Under the pieces are notes generated by a model. The model was given only the letters and a program-made list of their open reading frames with translations, was not told the DNA's origin and did no database searches. Positions 37,041 through 45,981 of a stretch of DNA of 64,000 bases are shown piece after piece (within the stretch, counting starts at the first letter, position 1; each line of letters begins with the position of its first letter). This stretch comes from Streptomyces sp. NBC_00289 (GTDB lineage Bacteria > Actinomycetota > Actinomycetes > Streptomycetales > Streptomycetaceae), in NCBI RefSeq assembly GCF_041435115.1, contig NZ_CP108046.1, positions 2,418,001 through 2,482,000 on the forward strand, read 5' to 3'. The translations under genes and the position numbers were made by a program.

Positions 37041-38052
37041 CGGTGGTGGCCCTCCGTCCGCGCGAGGTGAGCACGAGGTAGCCGCCCGTCACGACGAGCA
37101 GGAACAGCAGGAGCAGGACGGACATGGCGGAGCCGGTGCCGAAGTTCCAGGTGACGAAGGACGCCTGGTAGATGTGCACCGAGATGAGGTCCGCCGCCTC
37201 CGGCGCCGTCCGGCCGAACAGGACGAACGGTGTGTTGAAGTCGTTGAAGGTCCACAGGAACAGGACGAGGACCAGCACCTGGTTGACCGGGCGCAGGGAC
37301 GGCAGGGTGATGCGGCGGATCTGCTGCCACATCCCAGCGCCGTCCAGGGCGGCCGCCTCGTACAGCTCGCGGGGGATGTTCTGCAGACCGGCCATGACGA
37401 TGAGGAAGGCGAACGGCCAGCCCTTCCACACCGACACGGTGAGCAGGGCGTAGAAGGCGTTGTCGCCGATGAGCCAGAAGGAGGGCTTGTCGGTGAGGTG
37501 CAGCTGGTCGTGCAGGACGTGGTTCACCAGGCCGTTGTCGTGCTGGAACATGAAGACCCAGGTGATGACGGCCGTGTACACCGGCAGGGCGTACGGGACG
37601 AGGAACAGGGCGCGCAGCAGGCCACGGCCGCGGAAGGTGTCCTGCATGTAGATCGCGGCCGCGGTGCCGATCAGCCAGCACAGGGCGACGGAGAGCAGGG
37701 TGAAGGCGACGGTGACCAGGAACGAGTGCAGCAGCGCCTCGCCGACGGGGGCGTCGAAGTCCACCGACACGGAGTAGTTGTCGAGGCCGGACCAGGGCGC
37801 GGTGCCCCAGTCGCGGATGTAGAACTGGGTGAGTTCCCTGAAGCTCATCACGATGCCGATCACCATCGGCACGAGGTGGACGAGGAGTTCGAGGACCAGG
37901 GCGGGCAGGAGCAGCAGGTAGGGCAGTCCGATGCGGCGGATCCGGTCGGTACGGCGGCGGCGCGGTCCGCGCGCCGCCGCCGTACCGGGACCGGAGGGGT
38001 TCTTGCGCACGGCGGCCTCTGCGGTGGCAGTGGTCGTCACGGCATCGCTCAC
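37033..38052 (-). CDS. CUT1-type sugar ABC transporter permease, MalF-like (339 aa)
   Basis: A basic cytosolic tail of about 35 residues is followed by six membrane segments beginning GLPYLLLLPALVLELLVHLVPMV. The EAA loop is YEAAALDGAGMWQQIRRITLP. I place the start at GTG 38052, which overlaps the binding-protein stop (GTGA); a second GTG four codons later (38040) is possible. It is co-transcribed with the binding protein and MalG-like permease. Confidence 0.9.
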   Translation of the reverse strand: MSDAVTTTATAEAAVRKNPSGPGTAAARGPRRRRTDRIRRIGLPYLLLLPALVLELLVHLVPMVIGIVMSFRELTQFYIRDWGTAPWSGLDNYSVSVDFDAPVGEALLHSFLVTVAFTLLSVALCWLIGTAAAIYMQDTFRGRGLLRALFLVPYALPVYTAVITWVFMFQHDNGLVNHVLHDQLHLTDKPSFWLIGDNAFYALLTVSVWKGWPFAFLIVMAGLQNIPRELYEAAALDGAGMWQQIRRITLPSLRPVNQVLVLVLFLWTFNDFNTPFVLFGRTAPEAADLISVHIYQASFVTWNFGTGSAMSVLLLLFLLVVTGGYLVLTSRGRRATTDA

Positions 38053-39362
38053 TTCGTCGGCATCTGCTGCTGGGCCTTCTCGAGCTTCGCCTTCACCGAC
38101 TCGTCGGTGACCGCCCGTCCGGCGGCCGCGTCGGCGAACAAACTCTTGATCGCGGTACCTACGGCCGTCTCGAACTGCGACTCGTCGGCGACCTGGGGCA
38201 GGGCGGCGGCGCTGCCGGCGAGGGTGTCCTTGAGGACGGAGTTCGCCGGGCTGTTGAAGGCGGGGTCCGACTGGGCGGTCTTCACCGGCGGGATGGAGCT
38301 GTACGCGGTGTTGAGGATCTTCTGTTCCGCGTCGCCGGTCATGAACTTCACGAACTTCCGCGCGCCACTGAGGTTGTCGGTGTTCTTGAAGACGGCCAGG
38401 TTGATGCCGGCGACCATGGAGTTGACGTTGGCGCCGGTACCGGGGGTGCCGGACTGCACGGGAACGGGGGCGATGCCGTAGTCGGCCTCGTTCATGCCCT
38501 GGGACGTGAGGTTGGCGGACGCGGACTGCCACAGCAGCATCGCGTTCTTGCCCTTGGCGAAGTCGCTCACGGACTGGTTCTGGGCGTACTCCGCGTTGCC
38601 CGGCGCGATGATCTTGTCCTTGGCCATCAGGTCGACGTACTGCTTGACGGCGCTGACGACCCCGCTGTTGGTGAAGTCGGCCTTGCCGTCGGCGGTGAAG
38701 AAGTCGGCGCCGTGCTGCTTGGCGAACACGAAGGCGTGGTGGATGTTCTCCGACGGGTTGGAACCCTCCGCGCCCAGGCCCCACTTGCCGTCCTTGGAGA
38801 GTTTCTTGCCGTCGGCGATCAGCTCGTCCCAGGTGGCCGGCGGACCGGCGATGCCGGCGTCGGCGAACGCCTTCTTGTTGTAGTAGAGCGCGTACGCCAT
38901 CGAGTACAGCGGTACGGCGGCCGGGTCCTTGCCCTGCGCTCCGGTGGAGCCGAGCGCCGAGTCGACGAAGCGGTCCCGGCCGCCGATCGCGGCGAAGTTC
39001 TTCGCGTCCCACGGCAGCAGTCCCCCCGTGGCCTGCAGTGAGGCGCTCCAGGTGTTGCCGATGTTGAGGACGTCGGGGCCCTGGCCGGAGGTGGTCGCGG
39101 TGAGGATCCGGTTCAGCAGGTCCGACCAGGGGACGACCTCCAGTTTCACCTTGACGCCCGTCTGCTTCTCGAACTTGTCGAGTTCGGGCTGGAGGACCTT
39201 CTTGTCGATCTCGATGCTGGCGCCCTGGTTGGAGGCCCAGTAGGTGAGCGTCTTGGGCGAGTCGTCGGACCCGCCCGTCGACGAACCGCCGCCGCAGGCC
39301 GAGGCGGCGAGCGCGAGAGAGAGGGTGACGGCGCCTACGGCCGCGGCTCGGATGCTGCGCAT
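38049..39362 (-). CDS. sugar ABC transporter substrate-binding lipoprotein (437 aa)
   Basis: The signal peptide ends in a lipobox (ALAASAC, Cys near residue 23), so it is lipid-anchored outside the membrane. The mature part is a family 1 extracellular solute-binding protein: TLTYWASNQGASIEIDKKVL at the first strand, and PDVLNIGNTWSASLQATGGLLPWD in the first lobe. ATG at 39362. It is the first gene of the importer operon with two permeases and a beta-glucosidase, so the ligand is probably a beta-glucoside such as laminari- or cello-oligosaccharide. Confidence 0.92.
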   Translation of the reverse strand: MRSIRAAAVGAVTLSLALAASACGGGSSTGGSDDSPKTLTYWASNQGASIEIDKKVLQPELDKFEKQTGVKVKLEVVPWSDLLNRILTATTSGQGPDVLNIGNTWSASLQATGGLLPWDAKNFAAIGGRDRFVDSALGSTGAQGKDPAAVPLYSMAYALYYNKKAFADAGIAGPPATWDELIADGKKLSKDGKWGLGAEGSNPSENIHHAFVFAKQHGADFFTADGKADFTNSGVVSAVKQYVDLMAKDKIIAPGNAEYAQNQSVSDFAKGKNAMLLWQSASANLTSQGMNEADYGIAPVPVQSGTPGTGANVNSMVAGINLAVFKNTDNLSGARKFVKFMTGDAEQKILNTAYSSIPPVKTAQSDPAFNSPANSVLKDTLAGSAAALPQVADESQFETAVGTAIKSLFADAAAGRAVTDESVKAKLEKAQQQMPTK

Positions 39363-39394
39363 GGCTCCCGGGTGTCCCTTCCGGAGTTCTTCAT

Positions 39395-39421
39395 GGCTTA
39401 ATTTAGGACGTGAGTTAAACC
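39395..39421. promoter_or_regulatory. AT-rich quasi-palindrome upstream of the sugar importer
   Basis: GGCTTAA and TTAAACC are inverted repeats (6 of 7) separated by 13 bp, 33 bp before the binding-protein start. The inner sequence TTAATTTA...GTTAAA resembles sites of ROK/XylR-type repressors. A sugar-responsive repressor site is likely; no regulator gene is adjacent. Confidence 0.45.
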
Positions 39422-39433
39422 TCGGAAGACAGT

Positions 39434-39487
39434 CGCGTCAAGGGGTGCGGCACAGCTTGCACGACTCCGGTCGCACCTCTTGACGCG
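39434..39487. promoter_or_regulatory. 16-bp inverted repeat in the divergent importer/hydrolase region
   Basis: CGCGTCAAGGGGTGCG (39434-39449) and CGCACCTCTTGACGCG (39472-39487) pair at 15 of 16 positions around a 22-nt loop. It lies between two divergent genes, so it is more likely an operator pair or cruciform than a terminator. Confidence 0.5.
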
Positions 39488-39572
39488 CCCGTTCGGTTAG
39501 TTGAAGCATTCCCCGGCGAGAGAGCGCTCCCAGAACGTCCCCCGTTCACTTCCCGAACAGGAGAGCCGCCCC

Positions 39573-41352
39573 ATGCCCCACACCCCCGATTCACCCTCCC
39601 TGCGCCGCAGAACCGTGCTCGCCGCCGCGGCGACCGCCCCCGCCCTGGCCGCAAATCGCCGCCGTGCCCGCGGCGGCGGCCTCGTCGGCCAAGAGCCCGC
39701 GCGCCCTGCCCGGCGGCGGCGACCTCGGTCCGAACGTCATCGTCTTCGACCCCAACACACCAGGTATACAAGCCAGGTTGGACGAGGTGTTCGCCCGGCA
39801 GGAGTCGGCCCAGTTCGGCACCGGCCGCTACGCGCTGCTCTTCAAGCCCGGTACCTACCACGGGCTCAACGCCCAGCTCGGCTTCTACACCTCGATCGCC
39901 GGCCTCGGCCTGTCCCCCGACGACACGACCATCAACGGGGACGTGACGGTCGACGCCGGCTGGTTCAACGGCAACGCGACGCAGAACTTCTGGCGTTCGG
40001 CGGAGAACCTCGCGCTCGTCCCCGTCAACGGCACCAACCGCTGGGCGGTCGCCCAGGCGGCCCCCTTCCGCCGGATGCATGTCCGCGGCGGCCTCAACCT
40101 CTCCCCCACCGGCTACGGTTGGGCGAGCGGCGGCTACATCGCCGACAGCCGCATCGACGGCCAGGTGGGACCGTACTCGCAGCAGCAGTGGTACACCCGG
40201 GACAGCGCGATCGGCAGCTGGCTCAACGGGGTCTGGAACATGGTGTTCTCGGGCGTCCAGGGCGCGCCGGCGCAGAGCTTCCCGAACCCGCCGTACACCA
40301 CGCTCGACACCACTCCCGTCTCCCGGGAGAAGCCGTTCCTGTACCTGAACGGCAGTGAGTACCGGGTCTTCCTGCCGGAGAAGCGGACGAACGCCCGCGG
40401 TGTGACCTGGGGCAACGGCACACCGCGGGGCACCTCGCTGCCGCTGTCGCAGTTCTATGTCGCCAGGCCCGGCGTCTCCGCGGCCACCCTCAACCAGGCC
40501 CTCGCGCAGGGGCTCCATCTGCTGCTGACCCCGGGGATCTACCACCTGGACCAGCCGGTCCAGGTGAACCGCGCGGGCACCGTCGTCCTGGGCCTCGGGT
40601 ACGCCACGCTGATCCCCGACAACGGCGTCACGGCGCTGAAGGTCGCGGACGTCGACGGCGTCCGGCTGGCCGGCTTCCTCGTCGACGCCGGACCGGTCAA
40701 CTCCGCCACCCTGCTGGAGGTCGGGCCGCCCGGCGCGTCGCGGGACCACTCCGCCAACCCGACCACCGTGCAGGACGTGTTCATCCGGATCGGCGGGGCG
40801 GGCGCCGGCAAGGCCACCACCAGCATGGTGATCAACAGCCGCCACACCATCGTCGACCACACCTGGGTCTGGCGCGCCGACCACGGCACCGGCGTCGGCT
40901 GGGAGACCAACCGGGCCGACTACGGCGTCGTCGTCAACGGCGACGACGTACTCGCCACCGGCCTGTTCGTGGAGCACTTCAACAAGTACGACGTGCAGTG
41001 GTCGGGGCAGCGCGGCCGCACGATCTTCTTCCAGAACGAGAAGGCGTACGACGCCCCCAACCAGGCCGCGATCCAGAACGGCTCGGTCAAGGGGTACGCG
41101 GCGTACAAGGTCGGCGACAACGTGACCGCGCACGAGGGCTGGGGCCTGGGCAGTTACTGCTACTACAACGTGGACCCGACGATCGTGCAGCACAACGGCT
41201 TCGCGGCCCCGAACCGGCCGGGCGTGAGGTTCCACAACCTGCTCGTCGTCTCCCTCGGCGGCCAGGGCCAGTACGAGCGCGTCATCAACGAGACGGGGGC
41301 GCCCACCTCGGGTACCTCCACCGTGCCGTCGACGGTGGTGTCGTACCCCTGA
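39573..41352 (+). CDS. Tat-secreted beta-helix glucanase-like protein, frameshifted in the signal peptide
   Basis: The start at 39573 (MPHTPDSPSLRRRTVLAAAATAP) is a Tat signal. At 39653-39655 the run AAA shifts the frame. With one A removed the reading continues AAIAAVPAAAASSAKSPRALPGGGDLG into an intact frame of about 560 codons to 41352. The mature part looks like a right-handed beta-helix (VDHTWVWRADHGTGVGW, VVVNGDDVLATGLFVEHFNKYDVQWSG). It resembles GH55-type exo-beta-1,3-glucanases to me; databases often call such proteins adenylyl cyclase, for which I see no basis. As written, only a GTG at 39664 could start the mature part, without a full signal. It is either a recent inactivating mutation or a sequencing error. 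Confidence 0.75.
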
Positions 41353-41366
41353 CCCGACCTGCCGCA

Positions 41367-41425
41367 GCGGCTCCCGTCCGTGTCCCCGTGTCGGACACGG
41401 ACGGGATGACACGGACGGGAGCCGC
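41367..41425. terminator. strong bidirectional terminator
   Basis: A perfect 18-bp inverted repeat (41367-41384 and 41408-41425, core GGCTCCCGTCCGTGTC) lies between convergent genes. The loop carries a second partial copy that could form an alternative hairpin. Confidence 0.8.
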
Positions 41426-41432
41426 CTCGCGC

Positions 41433-43481
41433 CTACCGCGCCGGCGTCACGGCCGGCGCCGGCGCGTAACCGGCGGGCCGGGCCGTGAAGGTGCCGCGGC
41501 CCTGGGTGCGGCTGCGCAACCGGGTCGCGTAGCCGAAGAGTTCGGCCAGCGGCACGGTGGCGGTGACCGCCGCCGTACCGGCGCGCGCGACCGAACCGGA
41601 GACCCGGCCGCGCCGGGCCGCCAGGTCGCCGAGGACACCGCCGACCGCGTCGTCGGGCACGGTGACCGTGACCTCGACAACCGGTTCGAGCAGCACCGAC
41701 ACGCAGGCCCGCAGGGCTTCCCGCAGACCCAGACGGCCCGCCGTGCGGAAGGCGGTCTCCGAGGAGTCCTTCACATGGGTCGCCCCGTCGGTCAGGGTGA
41801 CGCGCAGCCCGGTCACCGGATGGCCGCCCAGCGGCCCGTCGCCGAGGGCGTCACGGCAGCCGGCCTCGACCGCGCGGACGTACTCCTGCGGCACCCGCCC
41901 GCCCACCACGGCGGACCGGAACTCGAACCCGGCCGCCTGGTCCAGCGGCTCCACGTCGAGGACGACATGGGCGAACTGGCCCGCCCCACCGTCTTGTTTG
42001 ACGTGCCGGAAGACCAGACCGGACACCCCGCGGGCGACCGTCTCGCGGTAGGACACCCGGGGCCGGCCGACGGTCACCGCCAGCCCGTGGGCGCGCCGGA
42101 GCTTCTCCACCGCGACCTCCAGGTGCAGTTCACCCATGCCCGACAGCACGGTCTGACCGGTCTCGGGGTCGGTCCGGACCACCAGTGACGGATCCTCCTC
42201 GGCGAGCCGTGCCAGCGCCGTGGCGAGCCGGTCGCCGTCGGTGGCGCCGCGCGCCTCGACGGCCACGGACACGACCGGCTCGGCGACACCCGGCGGTTCG
42301 AGGACGAGCGGAGCCCCGGGGGCGCACAGCGTGGCGCCGACGCGGGCGGACTTCAGCCCTGCGACGGCCACGATGTCACCCGCCACCGCCCGGTCCAGCC
42401 GTTCGTGCCGGTCCGCCTGCACCCGCAGGATCCGACCGACGCGCTCGGTGCGCCCCGCTCCCGCGTCCCACACCGTGTCCCCCCTCTCCAGCGTTCCCGA
42501 ATAGATCCGCAGGTACGTCAGTCGTCCCGTCGTCGTCGCGTTCACCTTGAACGCGAGCGCCGCCAGCGGGCCCGCCGGGTCGGCGGCCCGCTCCTGCTCC
42601 GCCCCGTCGTGCGTGCCGCGTACGGCGGGTACGTCGAGCGGGGACGGCAGGTACGCCACCACGGCGTCGAGCAACGGCTCGATCCCGCGGTTGCGGTAGG
42701 CGGAGCCGCACAGCACGACCAGACCGTCGCCGCTGCGGGTGAGCTCCCGCAGCGCGGCGGCGAGGGTCTCCGGTGCGAGGGCGGAGCGCTCACAGAACTC
42801 CTCCAGTGCTCCCGGGTGGAGTTCCGCCACCGCCTCCTCCAACAGCCGGCGCCGCCGCCGCGCCTCCTCACGCAACTCCTCCGGTACGGGCCCCTCCTCG
42901 GCCGCTTCCGTCGCCTCGGCCCAGGTCAGCGCACGCAGCCGGAGCAGATCGACGACGCCGGAGAAACCGTGCTCCGTCCCGATGGGCAACTGCACCACCA
43001 GCGGGGCCGGGTGCAGCCGCTCCCGGATCGAGGCGACGGCCGTGTCGAGGTCGGCGCCCGCGCGGTCGAGTTTGTTGACGAACGCGATCCTCGGCACGCC
43101 GTGCCGGTCGGCCTGCCGCCACACGGACTCGCTCTGCGGCTCGACCCCGGCGACGGCGTCGAAGACCGCGACCGCGCCGTCGAGGACACGCAGCGAACGC
43201 TCCACCTCGTCGGCGAAGTCGACATGGCCCGGCGTGTCGATCAGGTTGATCCGGTGGCCGTTCCAGGCGCAGCTGACCGCCGCGGCGAAGATGGTGATCC
43301 CCCGGTCGCGCTCCTGCGGGTCGAAGTCGGTGACGGTGGTGCCGTCATGGACCTCACCGCGCCGGTGCGTGGCTCCGGTGGTGTAGAGGATCCGCTCGGT
43401 GACGGTGGTCTTGCCGGCGTCGACGTGGGCGAGGATGCCCAGGTTGCGGACGGAGGTGAGCGGGTCGGTGTGGGTGCGCAC
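41433..43481 (-). CDS. elongation factor G paralogue (682 aa)
   Basis: A full translational GTPase: AHVDAGKTT (G1, near 18-26), RGITI (G2), DTPGHVD (G3) and NKLDRAGAD (G4), then domains II to V. Domain IV reads [23 protein letters not shown], then [20 protein letters not shown], as in EF-G. It is slightly shorter than housekeeping EF-G, and no rpsL, rpsG or tuf genes are nearby, so it is a second, specialised EF-G (SCO6589-like in my memory). Similar paralogues act in ribosome recycling or antibiotic protection in other bacteria. GTG at 43481 with GAAAGG upstream. Confidence 0.88.
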   Translation of the reverse strand: MRTHTDPLTSVRNLGILAHVDAGKTTVTERILYTTGATHRRGEVHDGTTVTDFDPQERDRGITIFAAAVSCAWNGHRINLIDTPGHVDFADEVERSLRVLDGAVAVFDAVAGVEPQSESVWRQADRHGVPRIAFVNKLDRAGADLDTAVASIRERLHPAPLVVQLPIGTEHGFSGVVDLLRLRALTWAEATEAAEEGPVPEELREEARRRRRLLEEAVAELHPGALEEFCERSALAPETLAAALRELTRSGDGLVVLCGSAYRNRGIEPLLDAVVAYLPSPLDVPAVRGTHDGAEQERAADPAGPLAALAFKVNATTTGRLTYLRIYSGTLERGDTVWDAGAGRTERVGRILRVQADRHERLDRAVAGDIVAVAGLKSARVGATLCAPGAPLVLEPPGVAEPVVSVAVEARGATDGDRLATALARLAEEDPSLVVRTDPETGQTVLSGMGELHLEVAVEKLRRAHGLAVTVGRPRVSYRETVARGVSGLVFRHVKQDGGAGQFAHVVLDVEPLDQAAGFEFRSAVVGGRVPQEYVRAVEAGCRDALGDGPLGGHPVTGLRVTLTDGATHVKDSSETAFRTAGRLGLREALRACVSVLLEPVVEVTVTVPDDAVGGVLGDLAARRGRVSGSVARAGTAAVTATVPLAELFGYATRLRSRTQGRGTFTARPAGYAPAPAVTPAR

Positions 43482-43966
43482 GGCCCATGGCCTTTCGGTC
43501 GATCAGGAAAGGGGCAGCGCGATCGCCGGACTCTGACGGCCCCTCAACAGGGTTGCGCGGCAACGGTGTTCGAGCTGCGGCGTACGGGACGTACGACGCT
43601 TACGGGCTGTAAGAACACCGGTGGCGGCAGGCTGGCGTCAGACCTTCGTCACGGCTTCCGGTGCCGGCCGCGCAGCGGGCACCAGGCGGACGAGGACACC
43701 AGGATCACCTCGTACCGGGATCGGGGAACGACGACGGCGGTGTGGTCACGCACGGCCGGGCTCCCCTCACTGGTCGGGCTGGTCATGACGTGCGCGGACC
43801 ACCGTGACGGGGCGCGCGCAGGTCGCCTCGTGAGTGTAGGGAAGCGGGGGCGGGCGGGGCACCGGGTTTTCTCCGGGCGCGAGTCCGGTCTGCCGGGGCA
43901 GGCGTCCCTACCGGGGAGGCGGAGGCTCGGCGACGACCGCCGCCGCGTCACCGGTGCCGGTGACGC
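43482..43966. other. 485-bp intergenic region without a supported gene
   Basis: It lies between the start of the EF-G paralogue and the stop of the next minus-strand gene. A minus-strand frame of about 100 codons (43649-43951) has an Arg/Pro-rich start and no recognised family. The part nearest 43481 must hold the EF-G promoter; ACGTACGACGCTTACG and similar short repeats near 43590 are the only structure I see. A small regulatory RNA or leader peptide is possible but unproven. Confidence 0.4.
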
Positions 43967-45475
43967 TCACGGTCGTGGTTCCCGTGCCACGTCCGGTCCG
44001 AGGTACACGCGCAGGCCGCCCACCCGGTCGTGGGTCCAGGAGCGGGCGTAACGGGGCGGGTGGCCGCCGGGCGGCACCAGGACGGCGACGGGAATCTGTC
44101 CGGCGGTCCGCCGGATGCCCTTCACCGTGGTGTTGGCGTTGTGTCCGCCGGTCGACGCCGACGAGCAGCCGGCGTAGAACCCGATGGGGATGTTCTCGAA
44201 TCCGGTGACCAGGCAGGGCGCGCTGACGCCCAGCCGGTTCAGTTCGGCGGCGGTGCGCGCCCAGTCCTGGTGGGCGGCGTCGGTGCGCTGGACGGTGCGG
44301 TCCAGCACGACGTACTGCACGGCCAGGTGTCCGGCCAGCCCGAGCGCCACCAGCAGTACGGCGAACGGTCGCCGGGACCGGCTCGTCGCGCCGACCAGGT
44401 GCACGAGCGCGTCGGCGACCGGGAGGGCGAGCAGCGCGTAGGCGGGCAGCAGGAAGCGCGGGGCGGCGTATCCGATCATGAAGAGGTAGGGGACGGCAAC
44501 CGTCGTGGCGCAGGCCAGTGGCACCAGCGTCGCCGCGGTGCGGCGGGCCCGGACGGCGATCACGAGCCCGAGGACGGCGAACAGGGGAAGCGCGTACCAC
44601 CACAGCGTCACGGCCGGATGGGGCATGGCGCCGCCGCACGGGCGGCACAGCGCCCGCCCGCCCATACTGCGCAGTTGGTCGGCGACGGCCACGTGCCAGC
44701 CGAGACCGCCCTGGATCAGGGAGGCGTCGGACAGCCGCCGGCCGAGGCCGCCGTAGGAGACGTACGCCTCGATGACCCACTCGGCCGCGCCCGCGGCCAG
44801 GCCCACGAGCAGAGCGGCCAGCAGCGCGGGGCGCCGCCACCGTCGTACCCCCACCAGCAGGACGAGCAGCGGCACGACCGCCCAGACGGCGTCCGTGGGA
44901 CGCATCCAGCCCATCAGGGCGGCACTCAGACCGACGCCCCAAAGGGCCCGGTGGTCACGGCTGTTGGCCTGCGCGTGCAGGAAACAGCCGGTGCCGGCCA
45001 GGGCGCCGACGGCGACCCAGTAGTTCGGCATGGCCTGCGGCCCGTAGAACATCGTCACCCAGAGGGAGACGAACAGGGCGCCCCCGATCGCGCGCACCCG
45101 CACCGGGAAGATGCCCCGCCAGGCGCGCAGCGCCAGGAAGAGGCCGAGGCCGGCCAGCACCGCCAGATAGACCCGCAGCAGCACGACGGACGAGGACCAC
45201 GACGCGATCGGTGCGACCAGCAGCGGGACGCCGCGGGCGCGCGGCGCGCTGAAGAACGCGGCCGGCGCGTGCGGGCTGACCTGACTGACGTACACCGCCT
45301 CGTCCCAGCCGAGGCCCATCGCCGGTGGTACGAGGGCGAGTTGGGCCAGGACGAAGACGCCGGCCAGGACCGCGAGCCACCCTTCGCCCCGCACCCGCCA
45401 CCACGGTCCGGCGACGGCCGGCGGCCGGAGCGGCCGATCGGTGCGGGACAGCGTGGCGTTACGGCCGACGGGCAT
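43967..45475 (-). CDS. polytopic membrane protein, GT39/ArnT-like (502 aa)
   Basis: About eleven hydrophobic helices occupy residues 30-400. GLGWDEAVYVSQV near residue 55 places an acidic residue in the first external loop, as in GT39 protein-mannosyltransferases and ArnT-like enzymes that use polyprenyl-phosphate sugars. The C-terminal 100 residues are a soluble external domain (CLVTGFENIPIGFYAGCSSAS). ATG at 45475 is preceded at 7 bp by GGAAGG; an upstream ATG at 45493 is less likely. Glycan acceptor and donor are unknown; the annotation is by topology and loop motif only. Confidence 0.65.
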   Translation of the reverse strand: MPVGRNATLSRTDRPLRPPAVAGPWWRVRGEGWLAVLAGVFVLAQLALVPPAMGLGWDEAVYVSQVSPHAPAAFFSAPRARGVPLLVAPIASWSSSVVLLRVYLAVLAGLGLFLALRAWRGIFPVRVRAIGGALFVSLWVTMFYGPQAMPNYWVAVGALAGTGCFLHAQANSRDHRALWGVGLSAALMGWMRPTDAVWAVVPLLVLLVGVRRWRRPALLAALLVGLAAGAAEWVIEAYVSYGGLGRRLSDASLIQGGLGWHVAVADQLRSMGGRALCRPCGGAMPHPAVTLWWYALPLFAVLGLVIAVRARRTAATLVPLACATTVAVPYLFMIGYAAPRFLLPAYALLALPVADALVHLVGATSRSRRPFAVLLVALGLAGHLAVQYVVLDRTVQRTDAAHQDWARTAAELNRLGVSAPCLVTGFENIPIGFYAGCSSASTGGHNANTTVKGIRRTAGQIPVAVLVPPGGHPPRYARSWTHDRVGGLRVYLGPDVAREPRP

Positions 45476-45696
45476 GGCCCATCCTTCCCCCATGGTCTGT
45501 ACTCCCGCTTTTCACCCTACAGTTCGACCGGCGAGGGCACGGCCGGGCCCGGACACCGCACGCGGCGAGTGACAGGGATGGCCGGGAACCGCTGGAACCG
45601 GCTCAGGTCCAGGCCGGAATCTGTCGGCGGGGCGGGGCGGGGCGAGGGCGGGGACGGGCGAGCGGTGGGGGCGACGTCCGCATGACGTGGAACGCG

Positions 45697-45729
45697 AAAA
45701 ATGCGGATCGGGATGTTCCCGACCCGCAT
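45697..45729 (-). terminator. intrinsic terminator of the tRNA-Leu transcript
   Basis: On the minus strand ATGCGGGTCGGG pairs with CCCGATCCGCAT (5-nt loop, one G-T pair) and is followed by TTTTT. It begins 23 bp after the tRNA 3' end. Confidence 0.88.
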
Positions 45730-45752
45730 CGCGTTGCCACGGTGAAAAGTGC

Positions 45753-45840
45753 TGGTGTCCGAGGGGGGACTTGAACCCCCACGCCCGTTAAAGGGCACTA
45801 GCACCTCAAGCTAGCGCGTCTGCCATTCCGCCACCCGGAC
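45753..45840 (-). tRNA. tRNA-Leu (anticodon GAG)
   Basis: The minus strand folds as a class II tRNA. Acceptor arms GTCCGGG/CTCGGAC have one G-T pair; the D-arm contains GGCGGAATGGCAGACGC. The anticodon loop is TTGAGGT with anticodon GAG between GCTAGC and GCTAGT, the long variable arm is TGCCCTTTAACGGGCG, and the T-loop is GTTCAAGTC. The discriminator is A and CCA is encoded (45753-45755). It decodes CTC/CTT leucine codons. Confidence 0.97.
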
Positions 45841-45981
45841 CAGGTGTCTGCCGCCCGGACGGGGGTGTTCCCCGCGGCGACGTGGACAACAATACCAAGC
45901 TTTCGGAGTGGCTTTCACCTGCATATCCACGCCCCGGCGGGGGTCCCGGGGGTGGGCGGAAGGTGCATCTACAGTCTCACC

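Noticed and set aside
39664..41352. Adenylyl cyclase, the name often given to homologues of this protein
   Set aside because: No cyclase motif is visible. The repeats and the glucan-degrading neighbours fit a beta-helix glycoside hydrolase better.
43649..43951. Possible 100-codon minus-strand gene in the EF-G upstream gap
   Set aside because: Arg/Pro-rich start, no recognised family and no convincing ribosome-binding site. Kept only as part of the unassigned gap.
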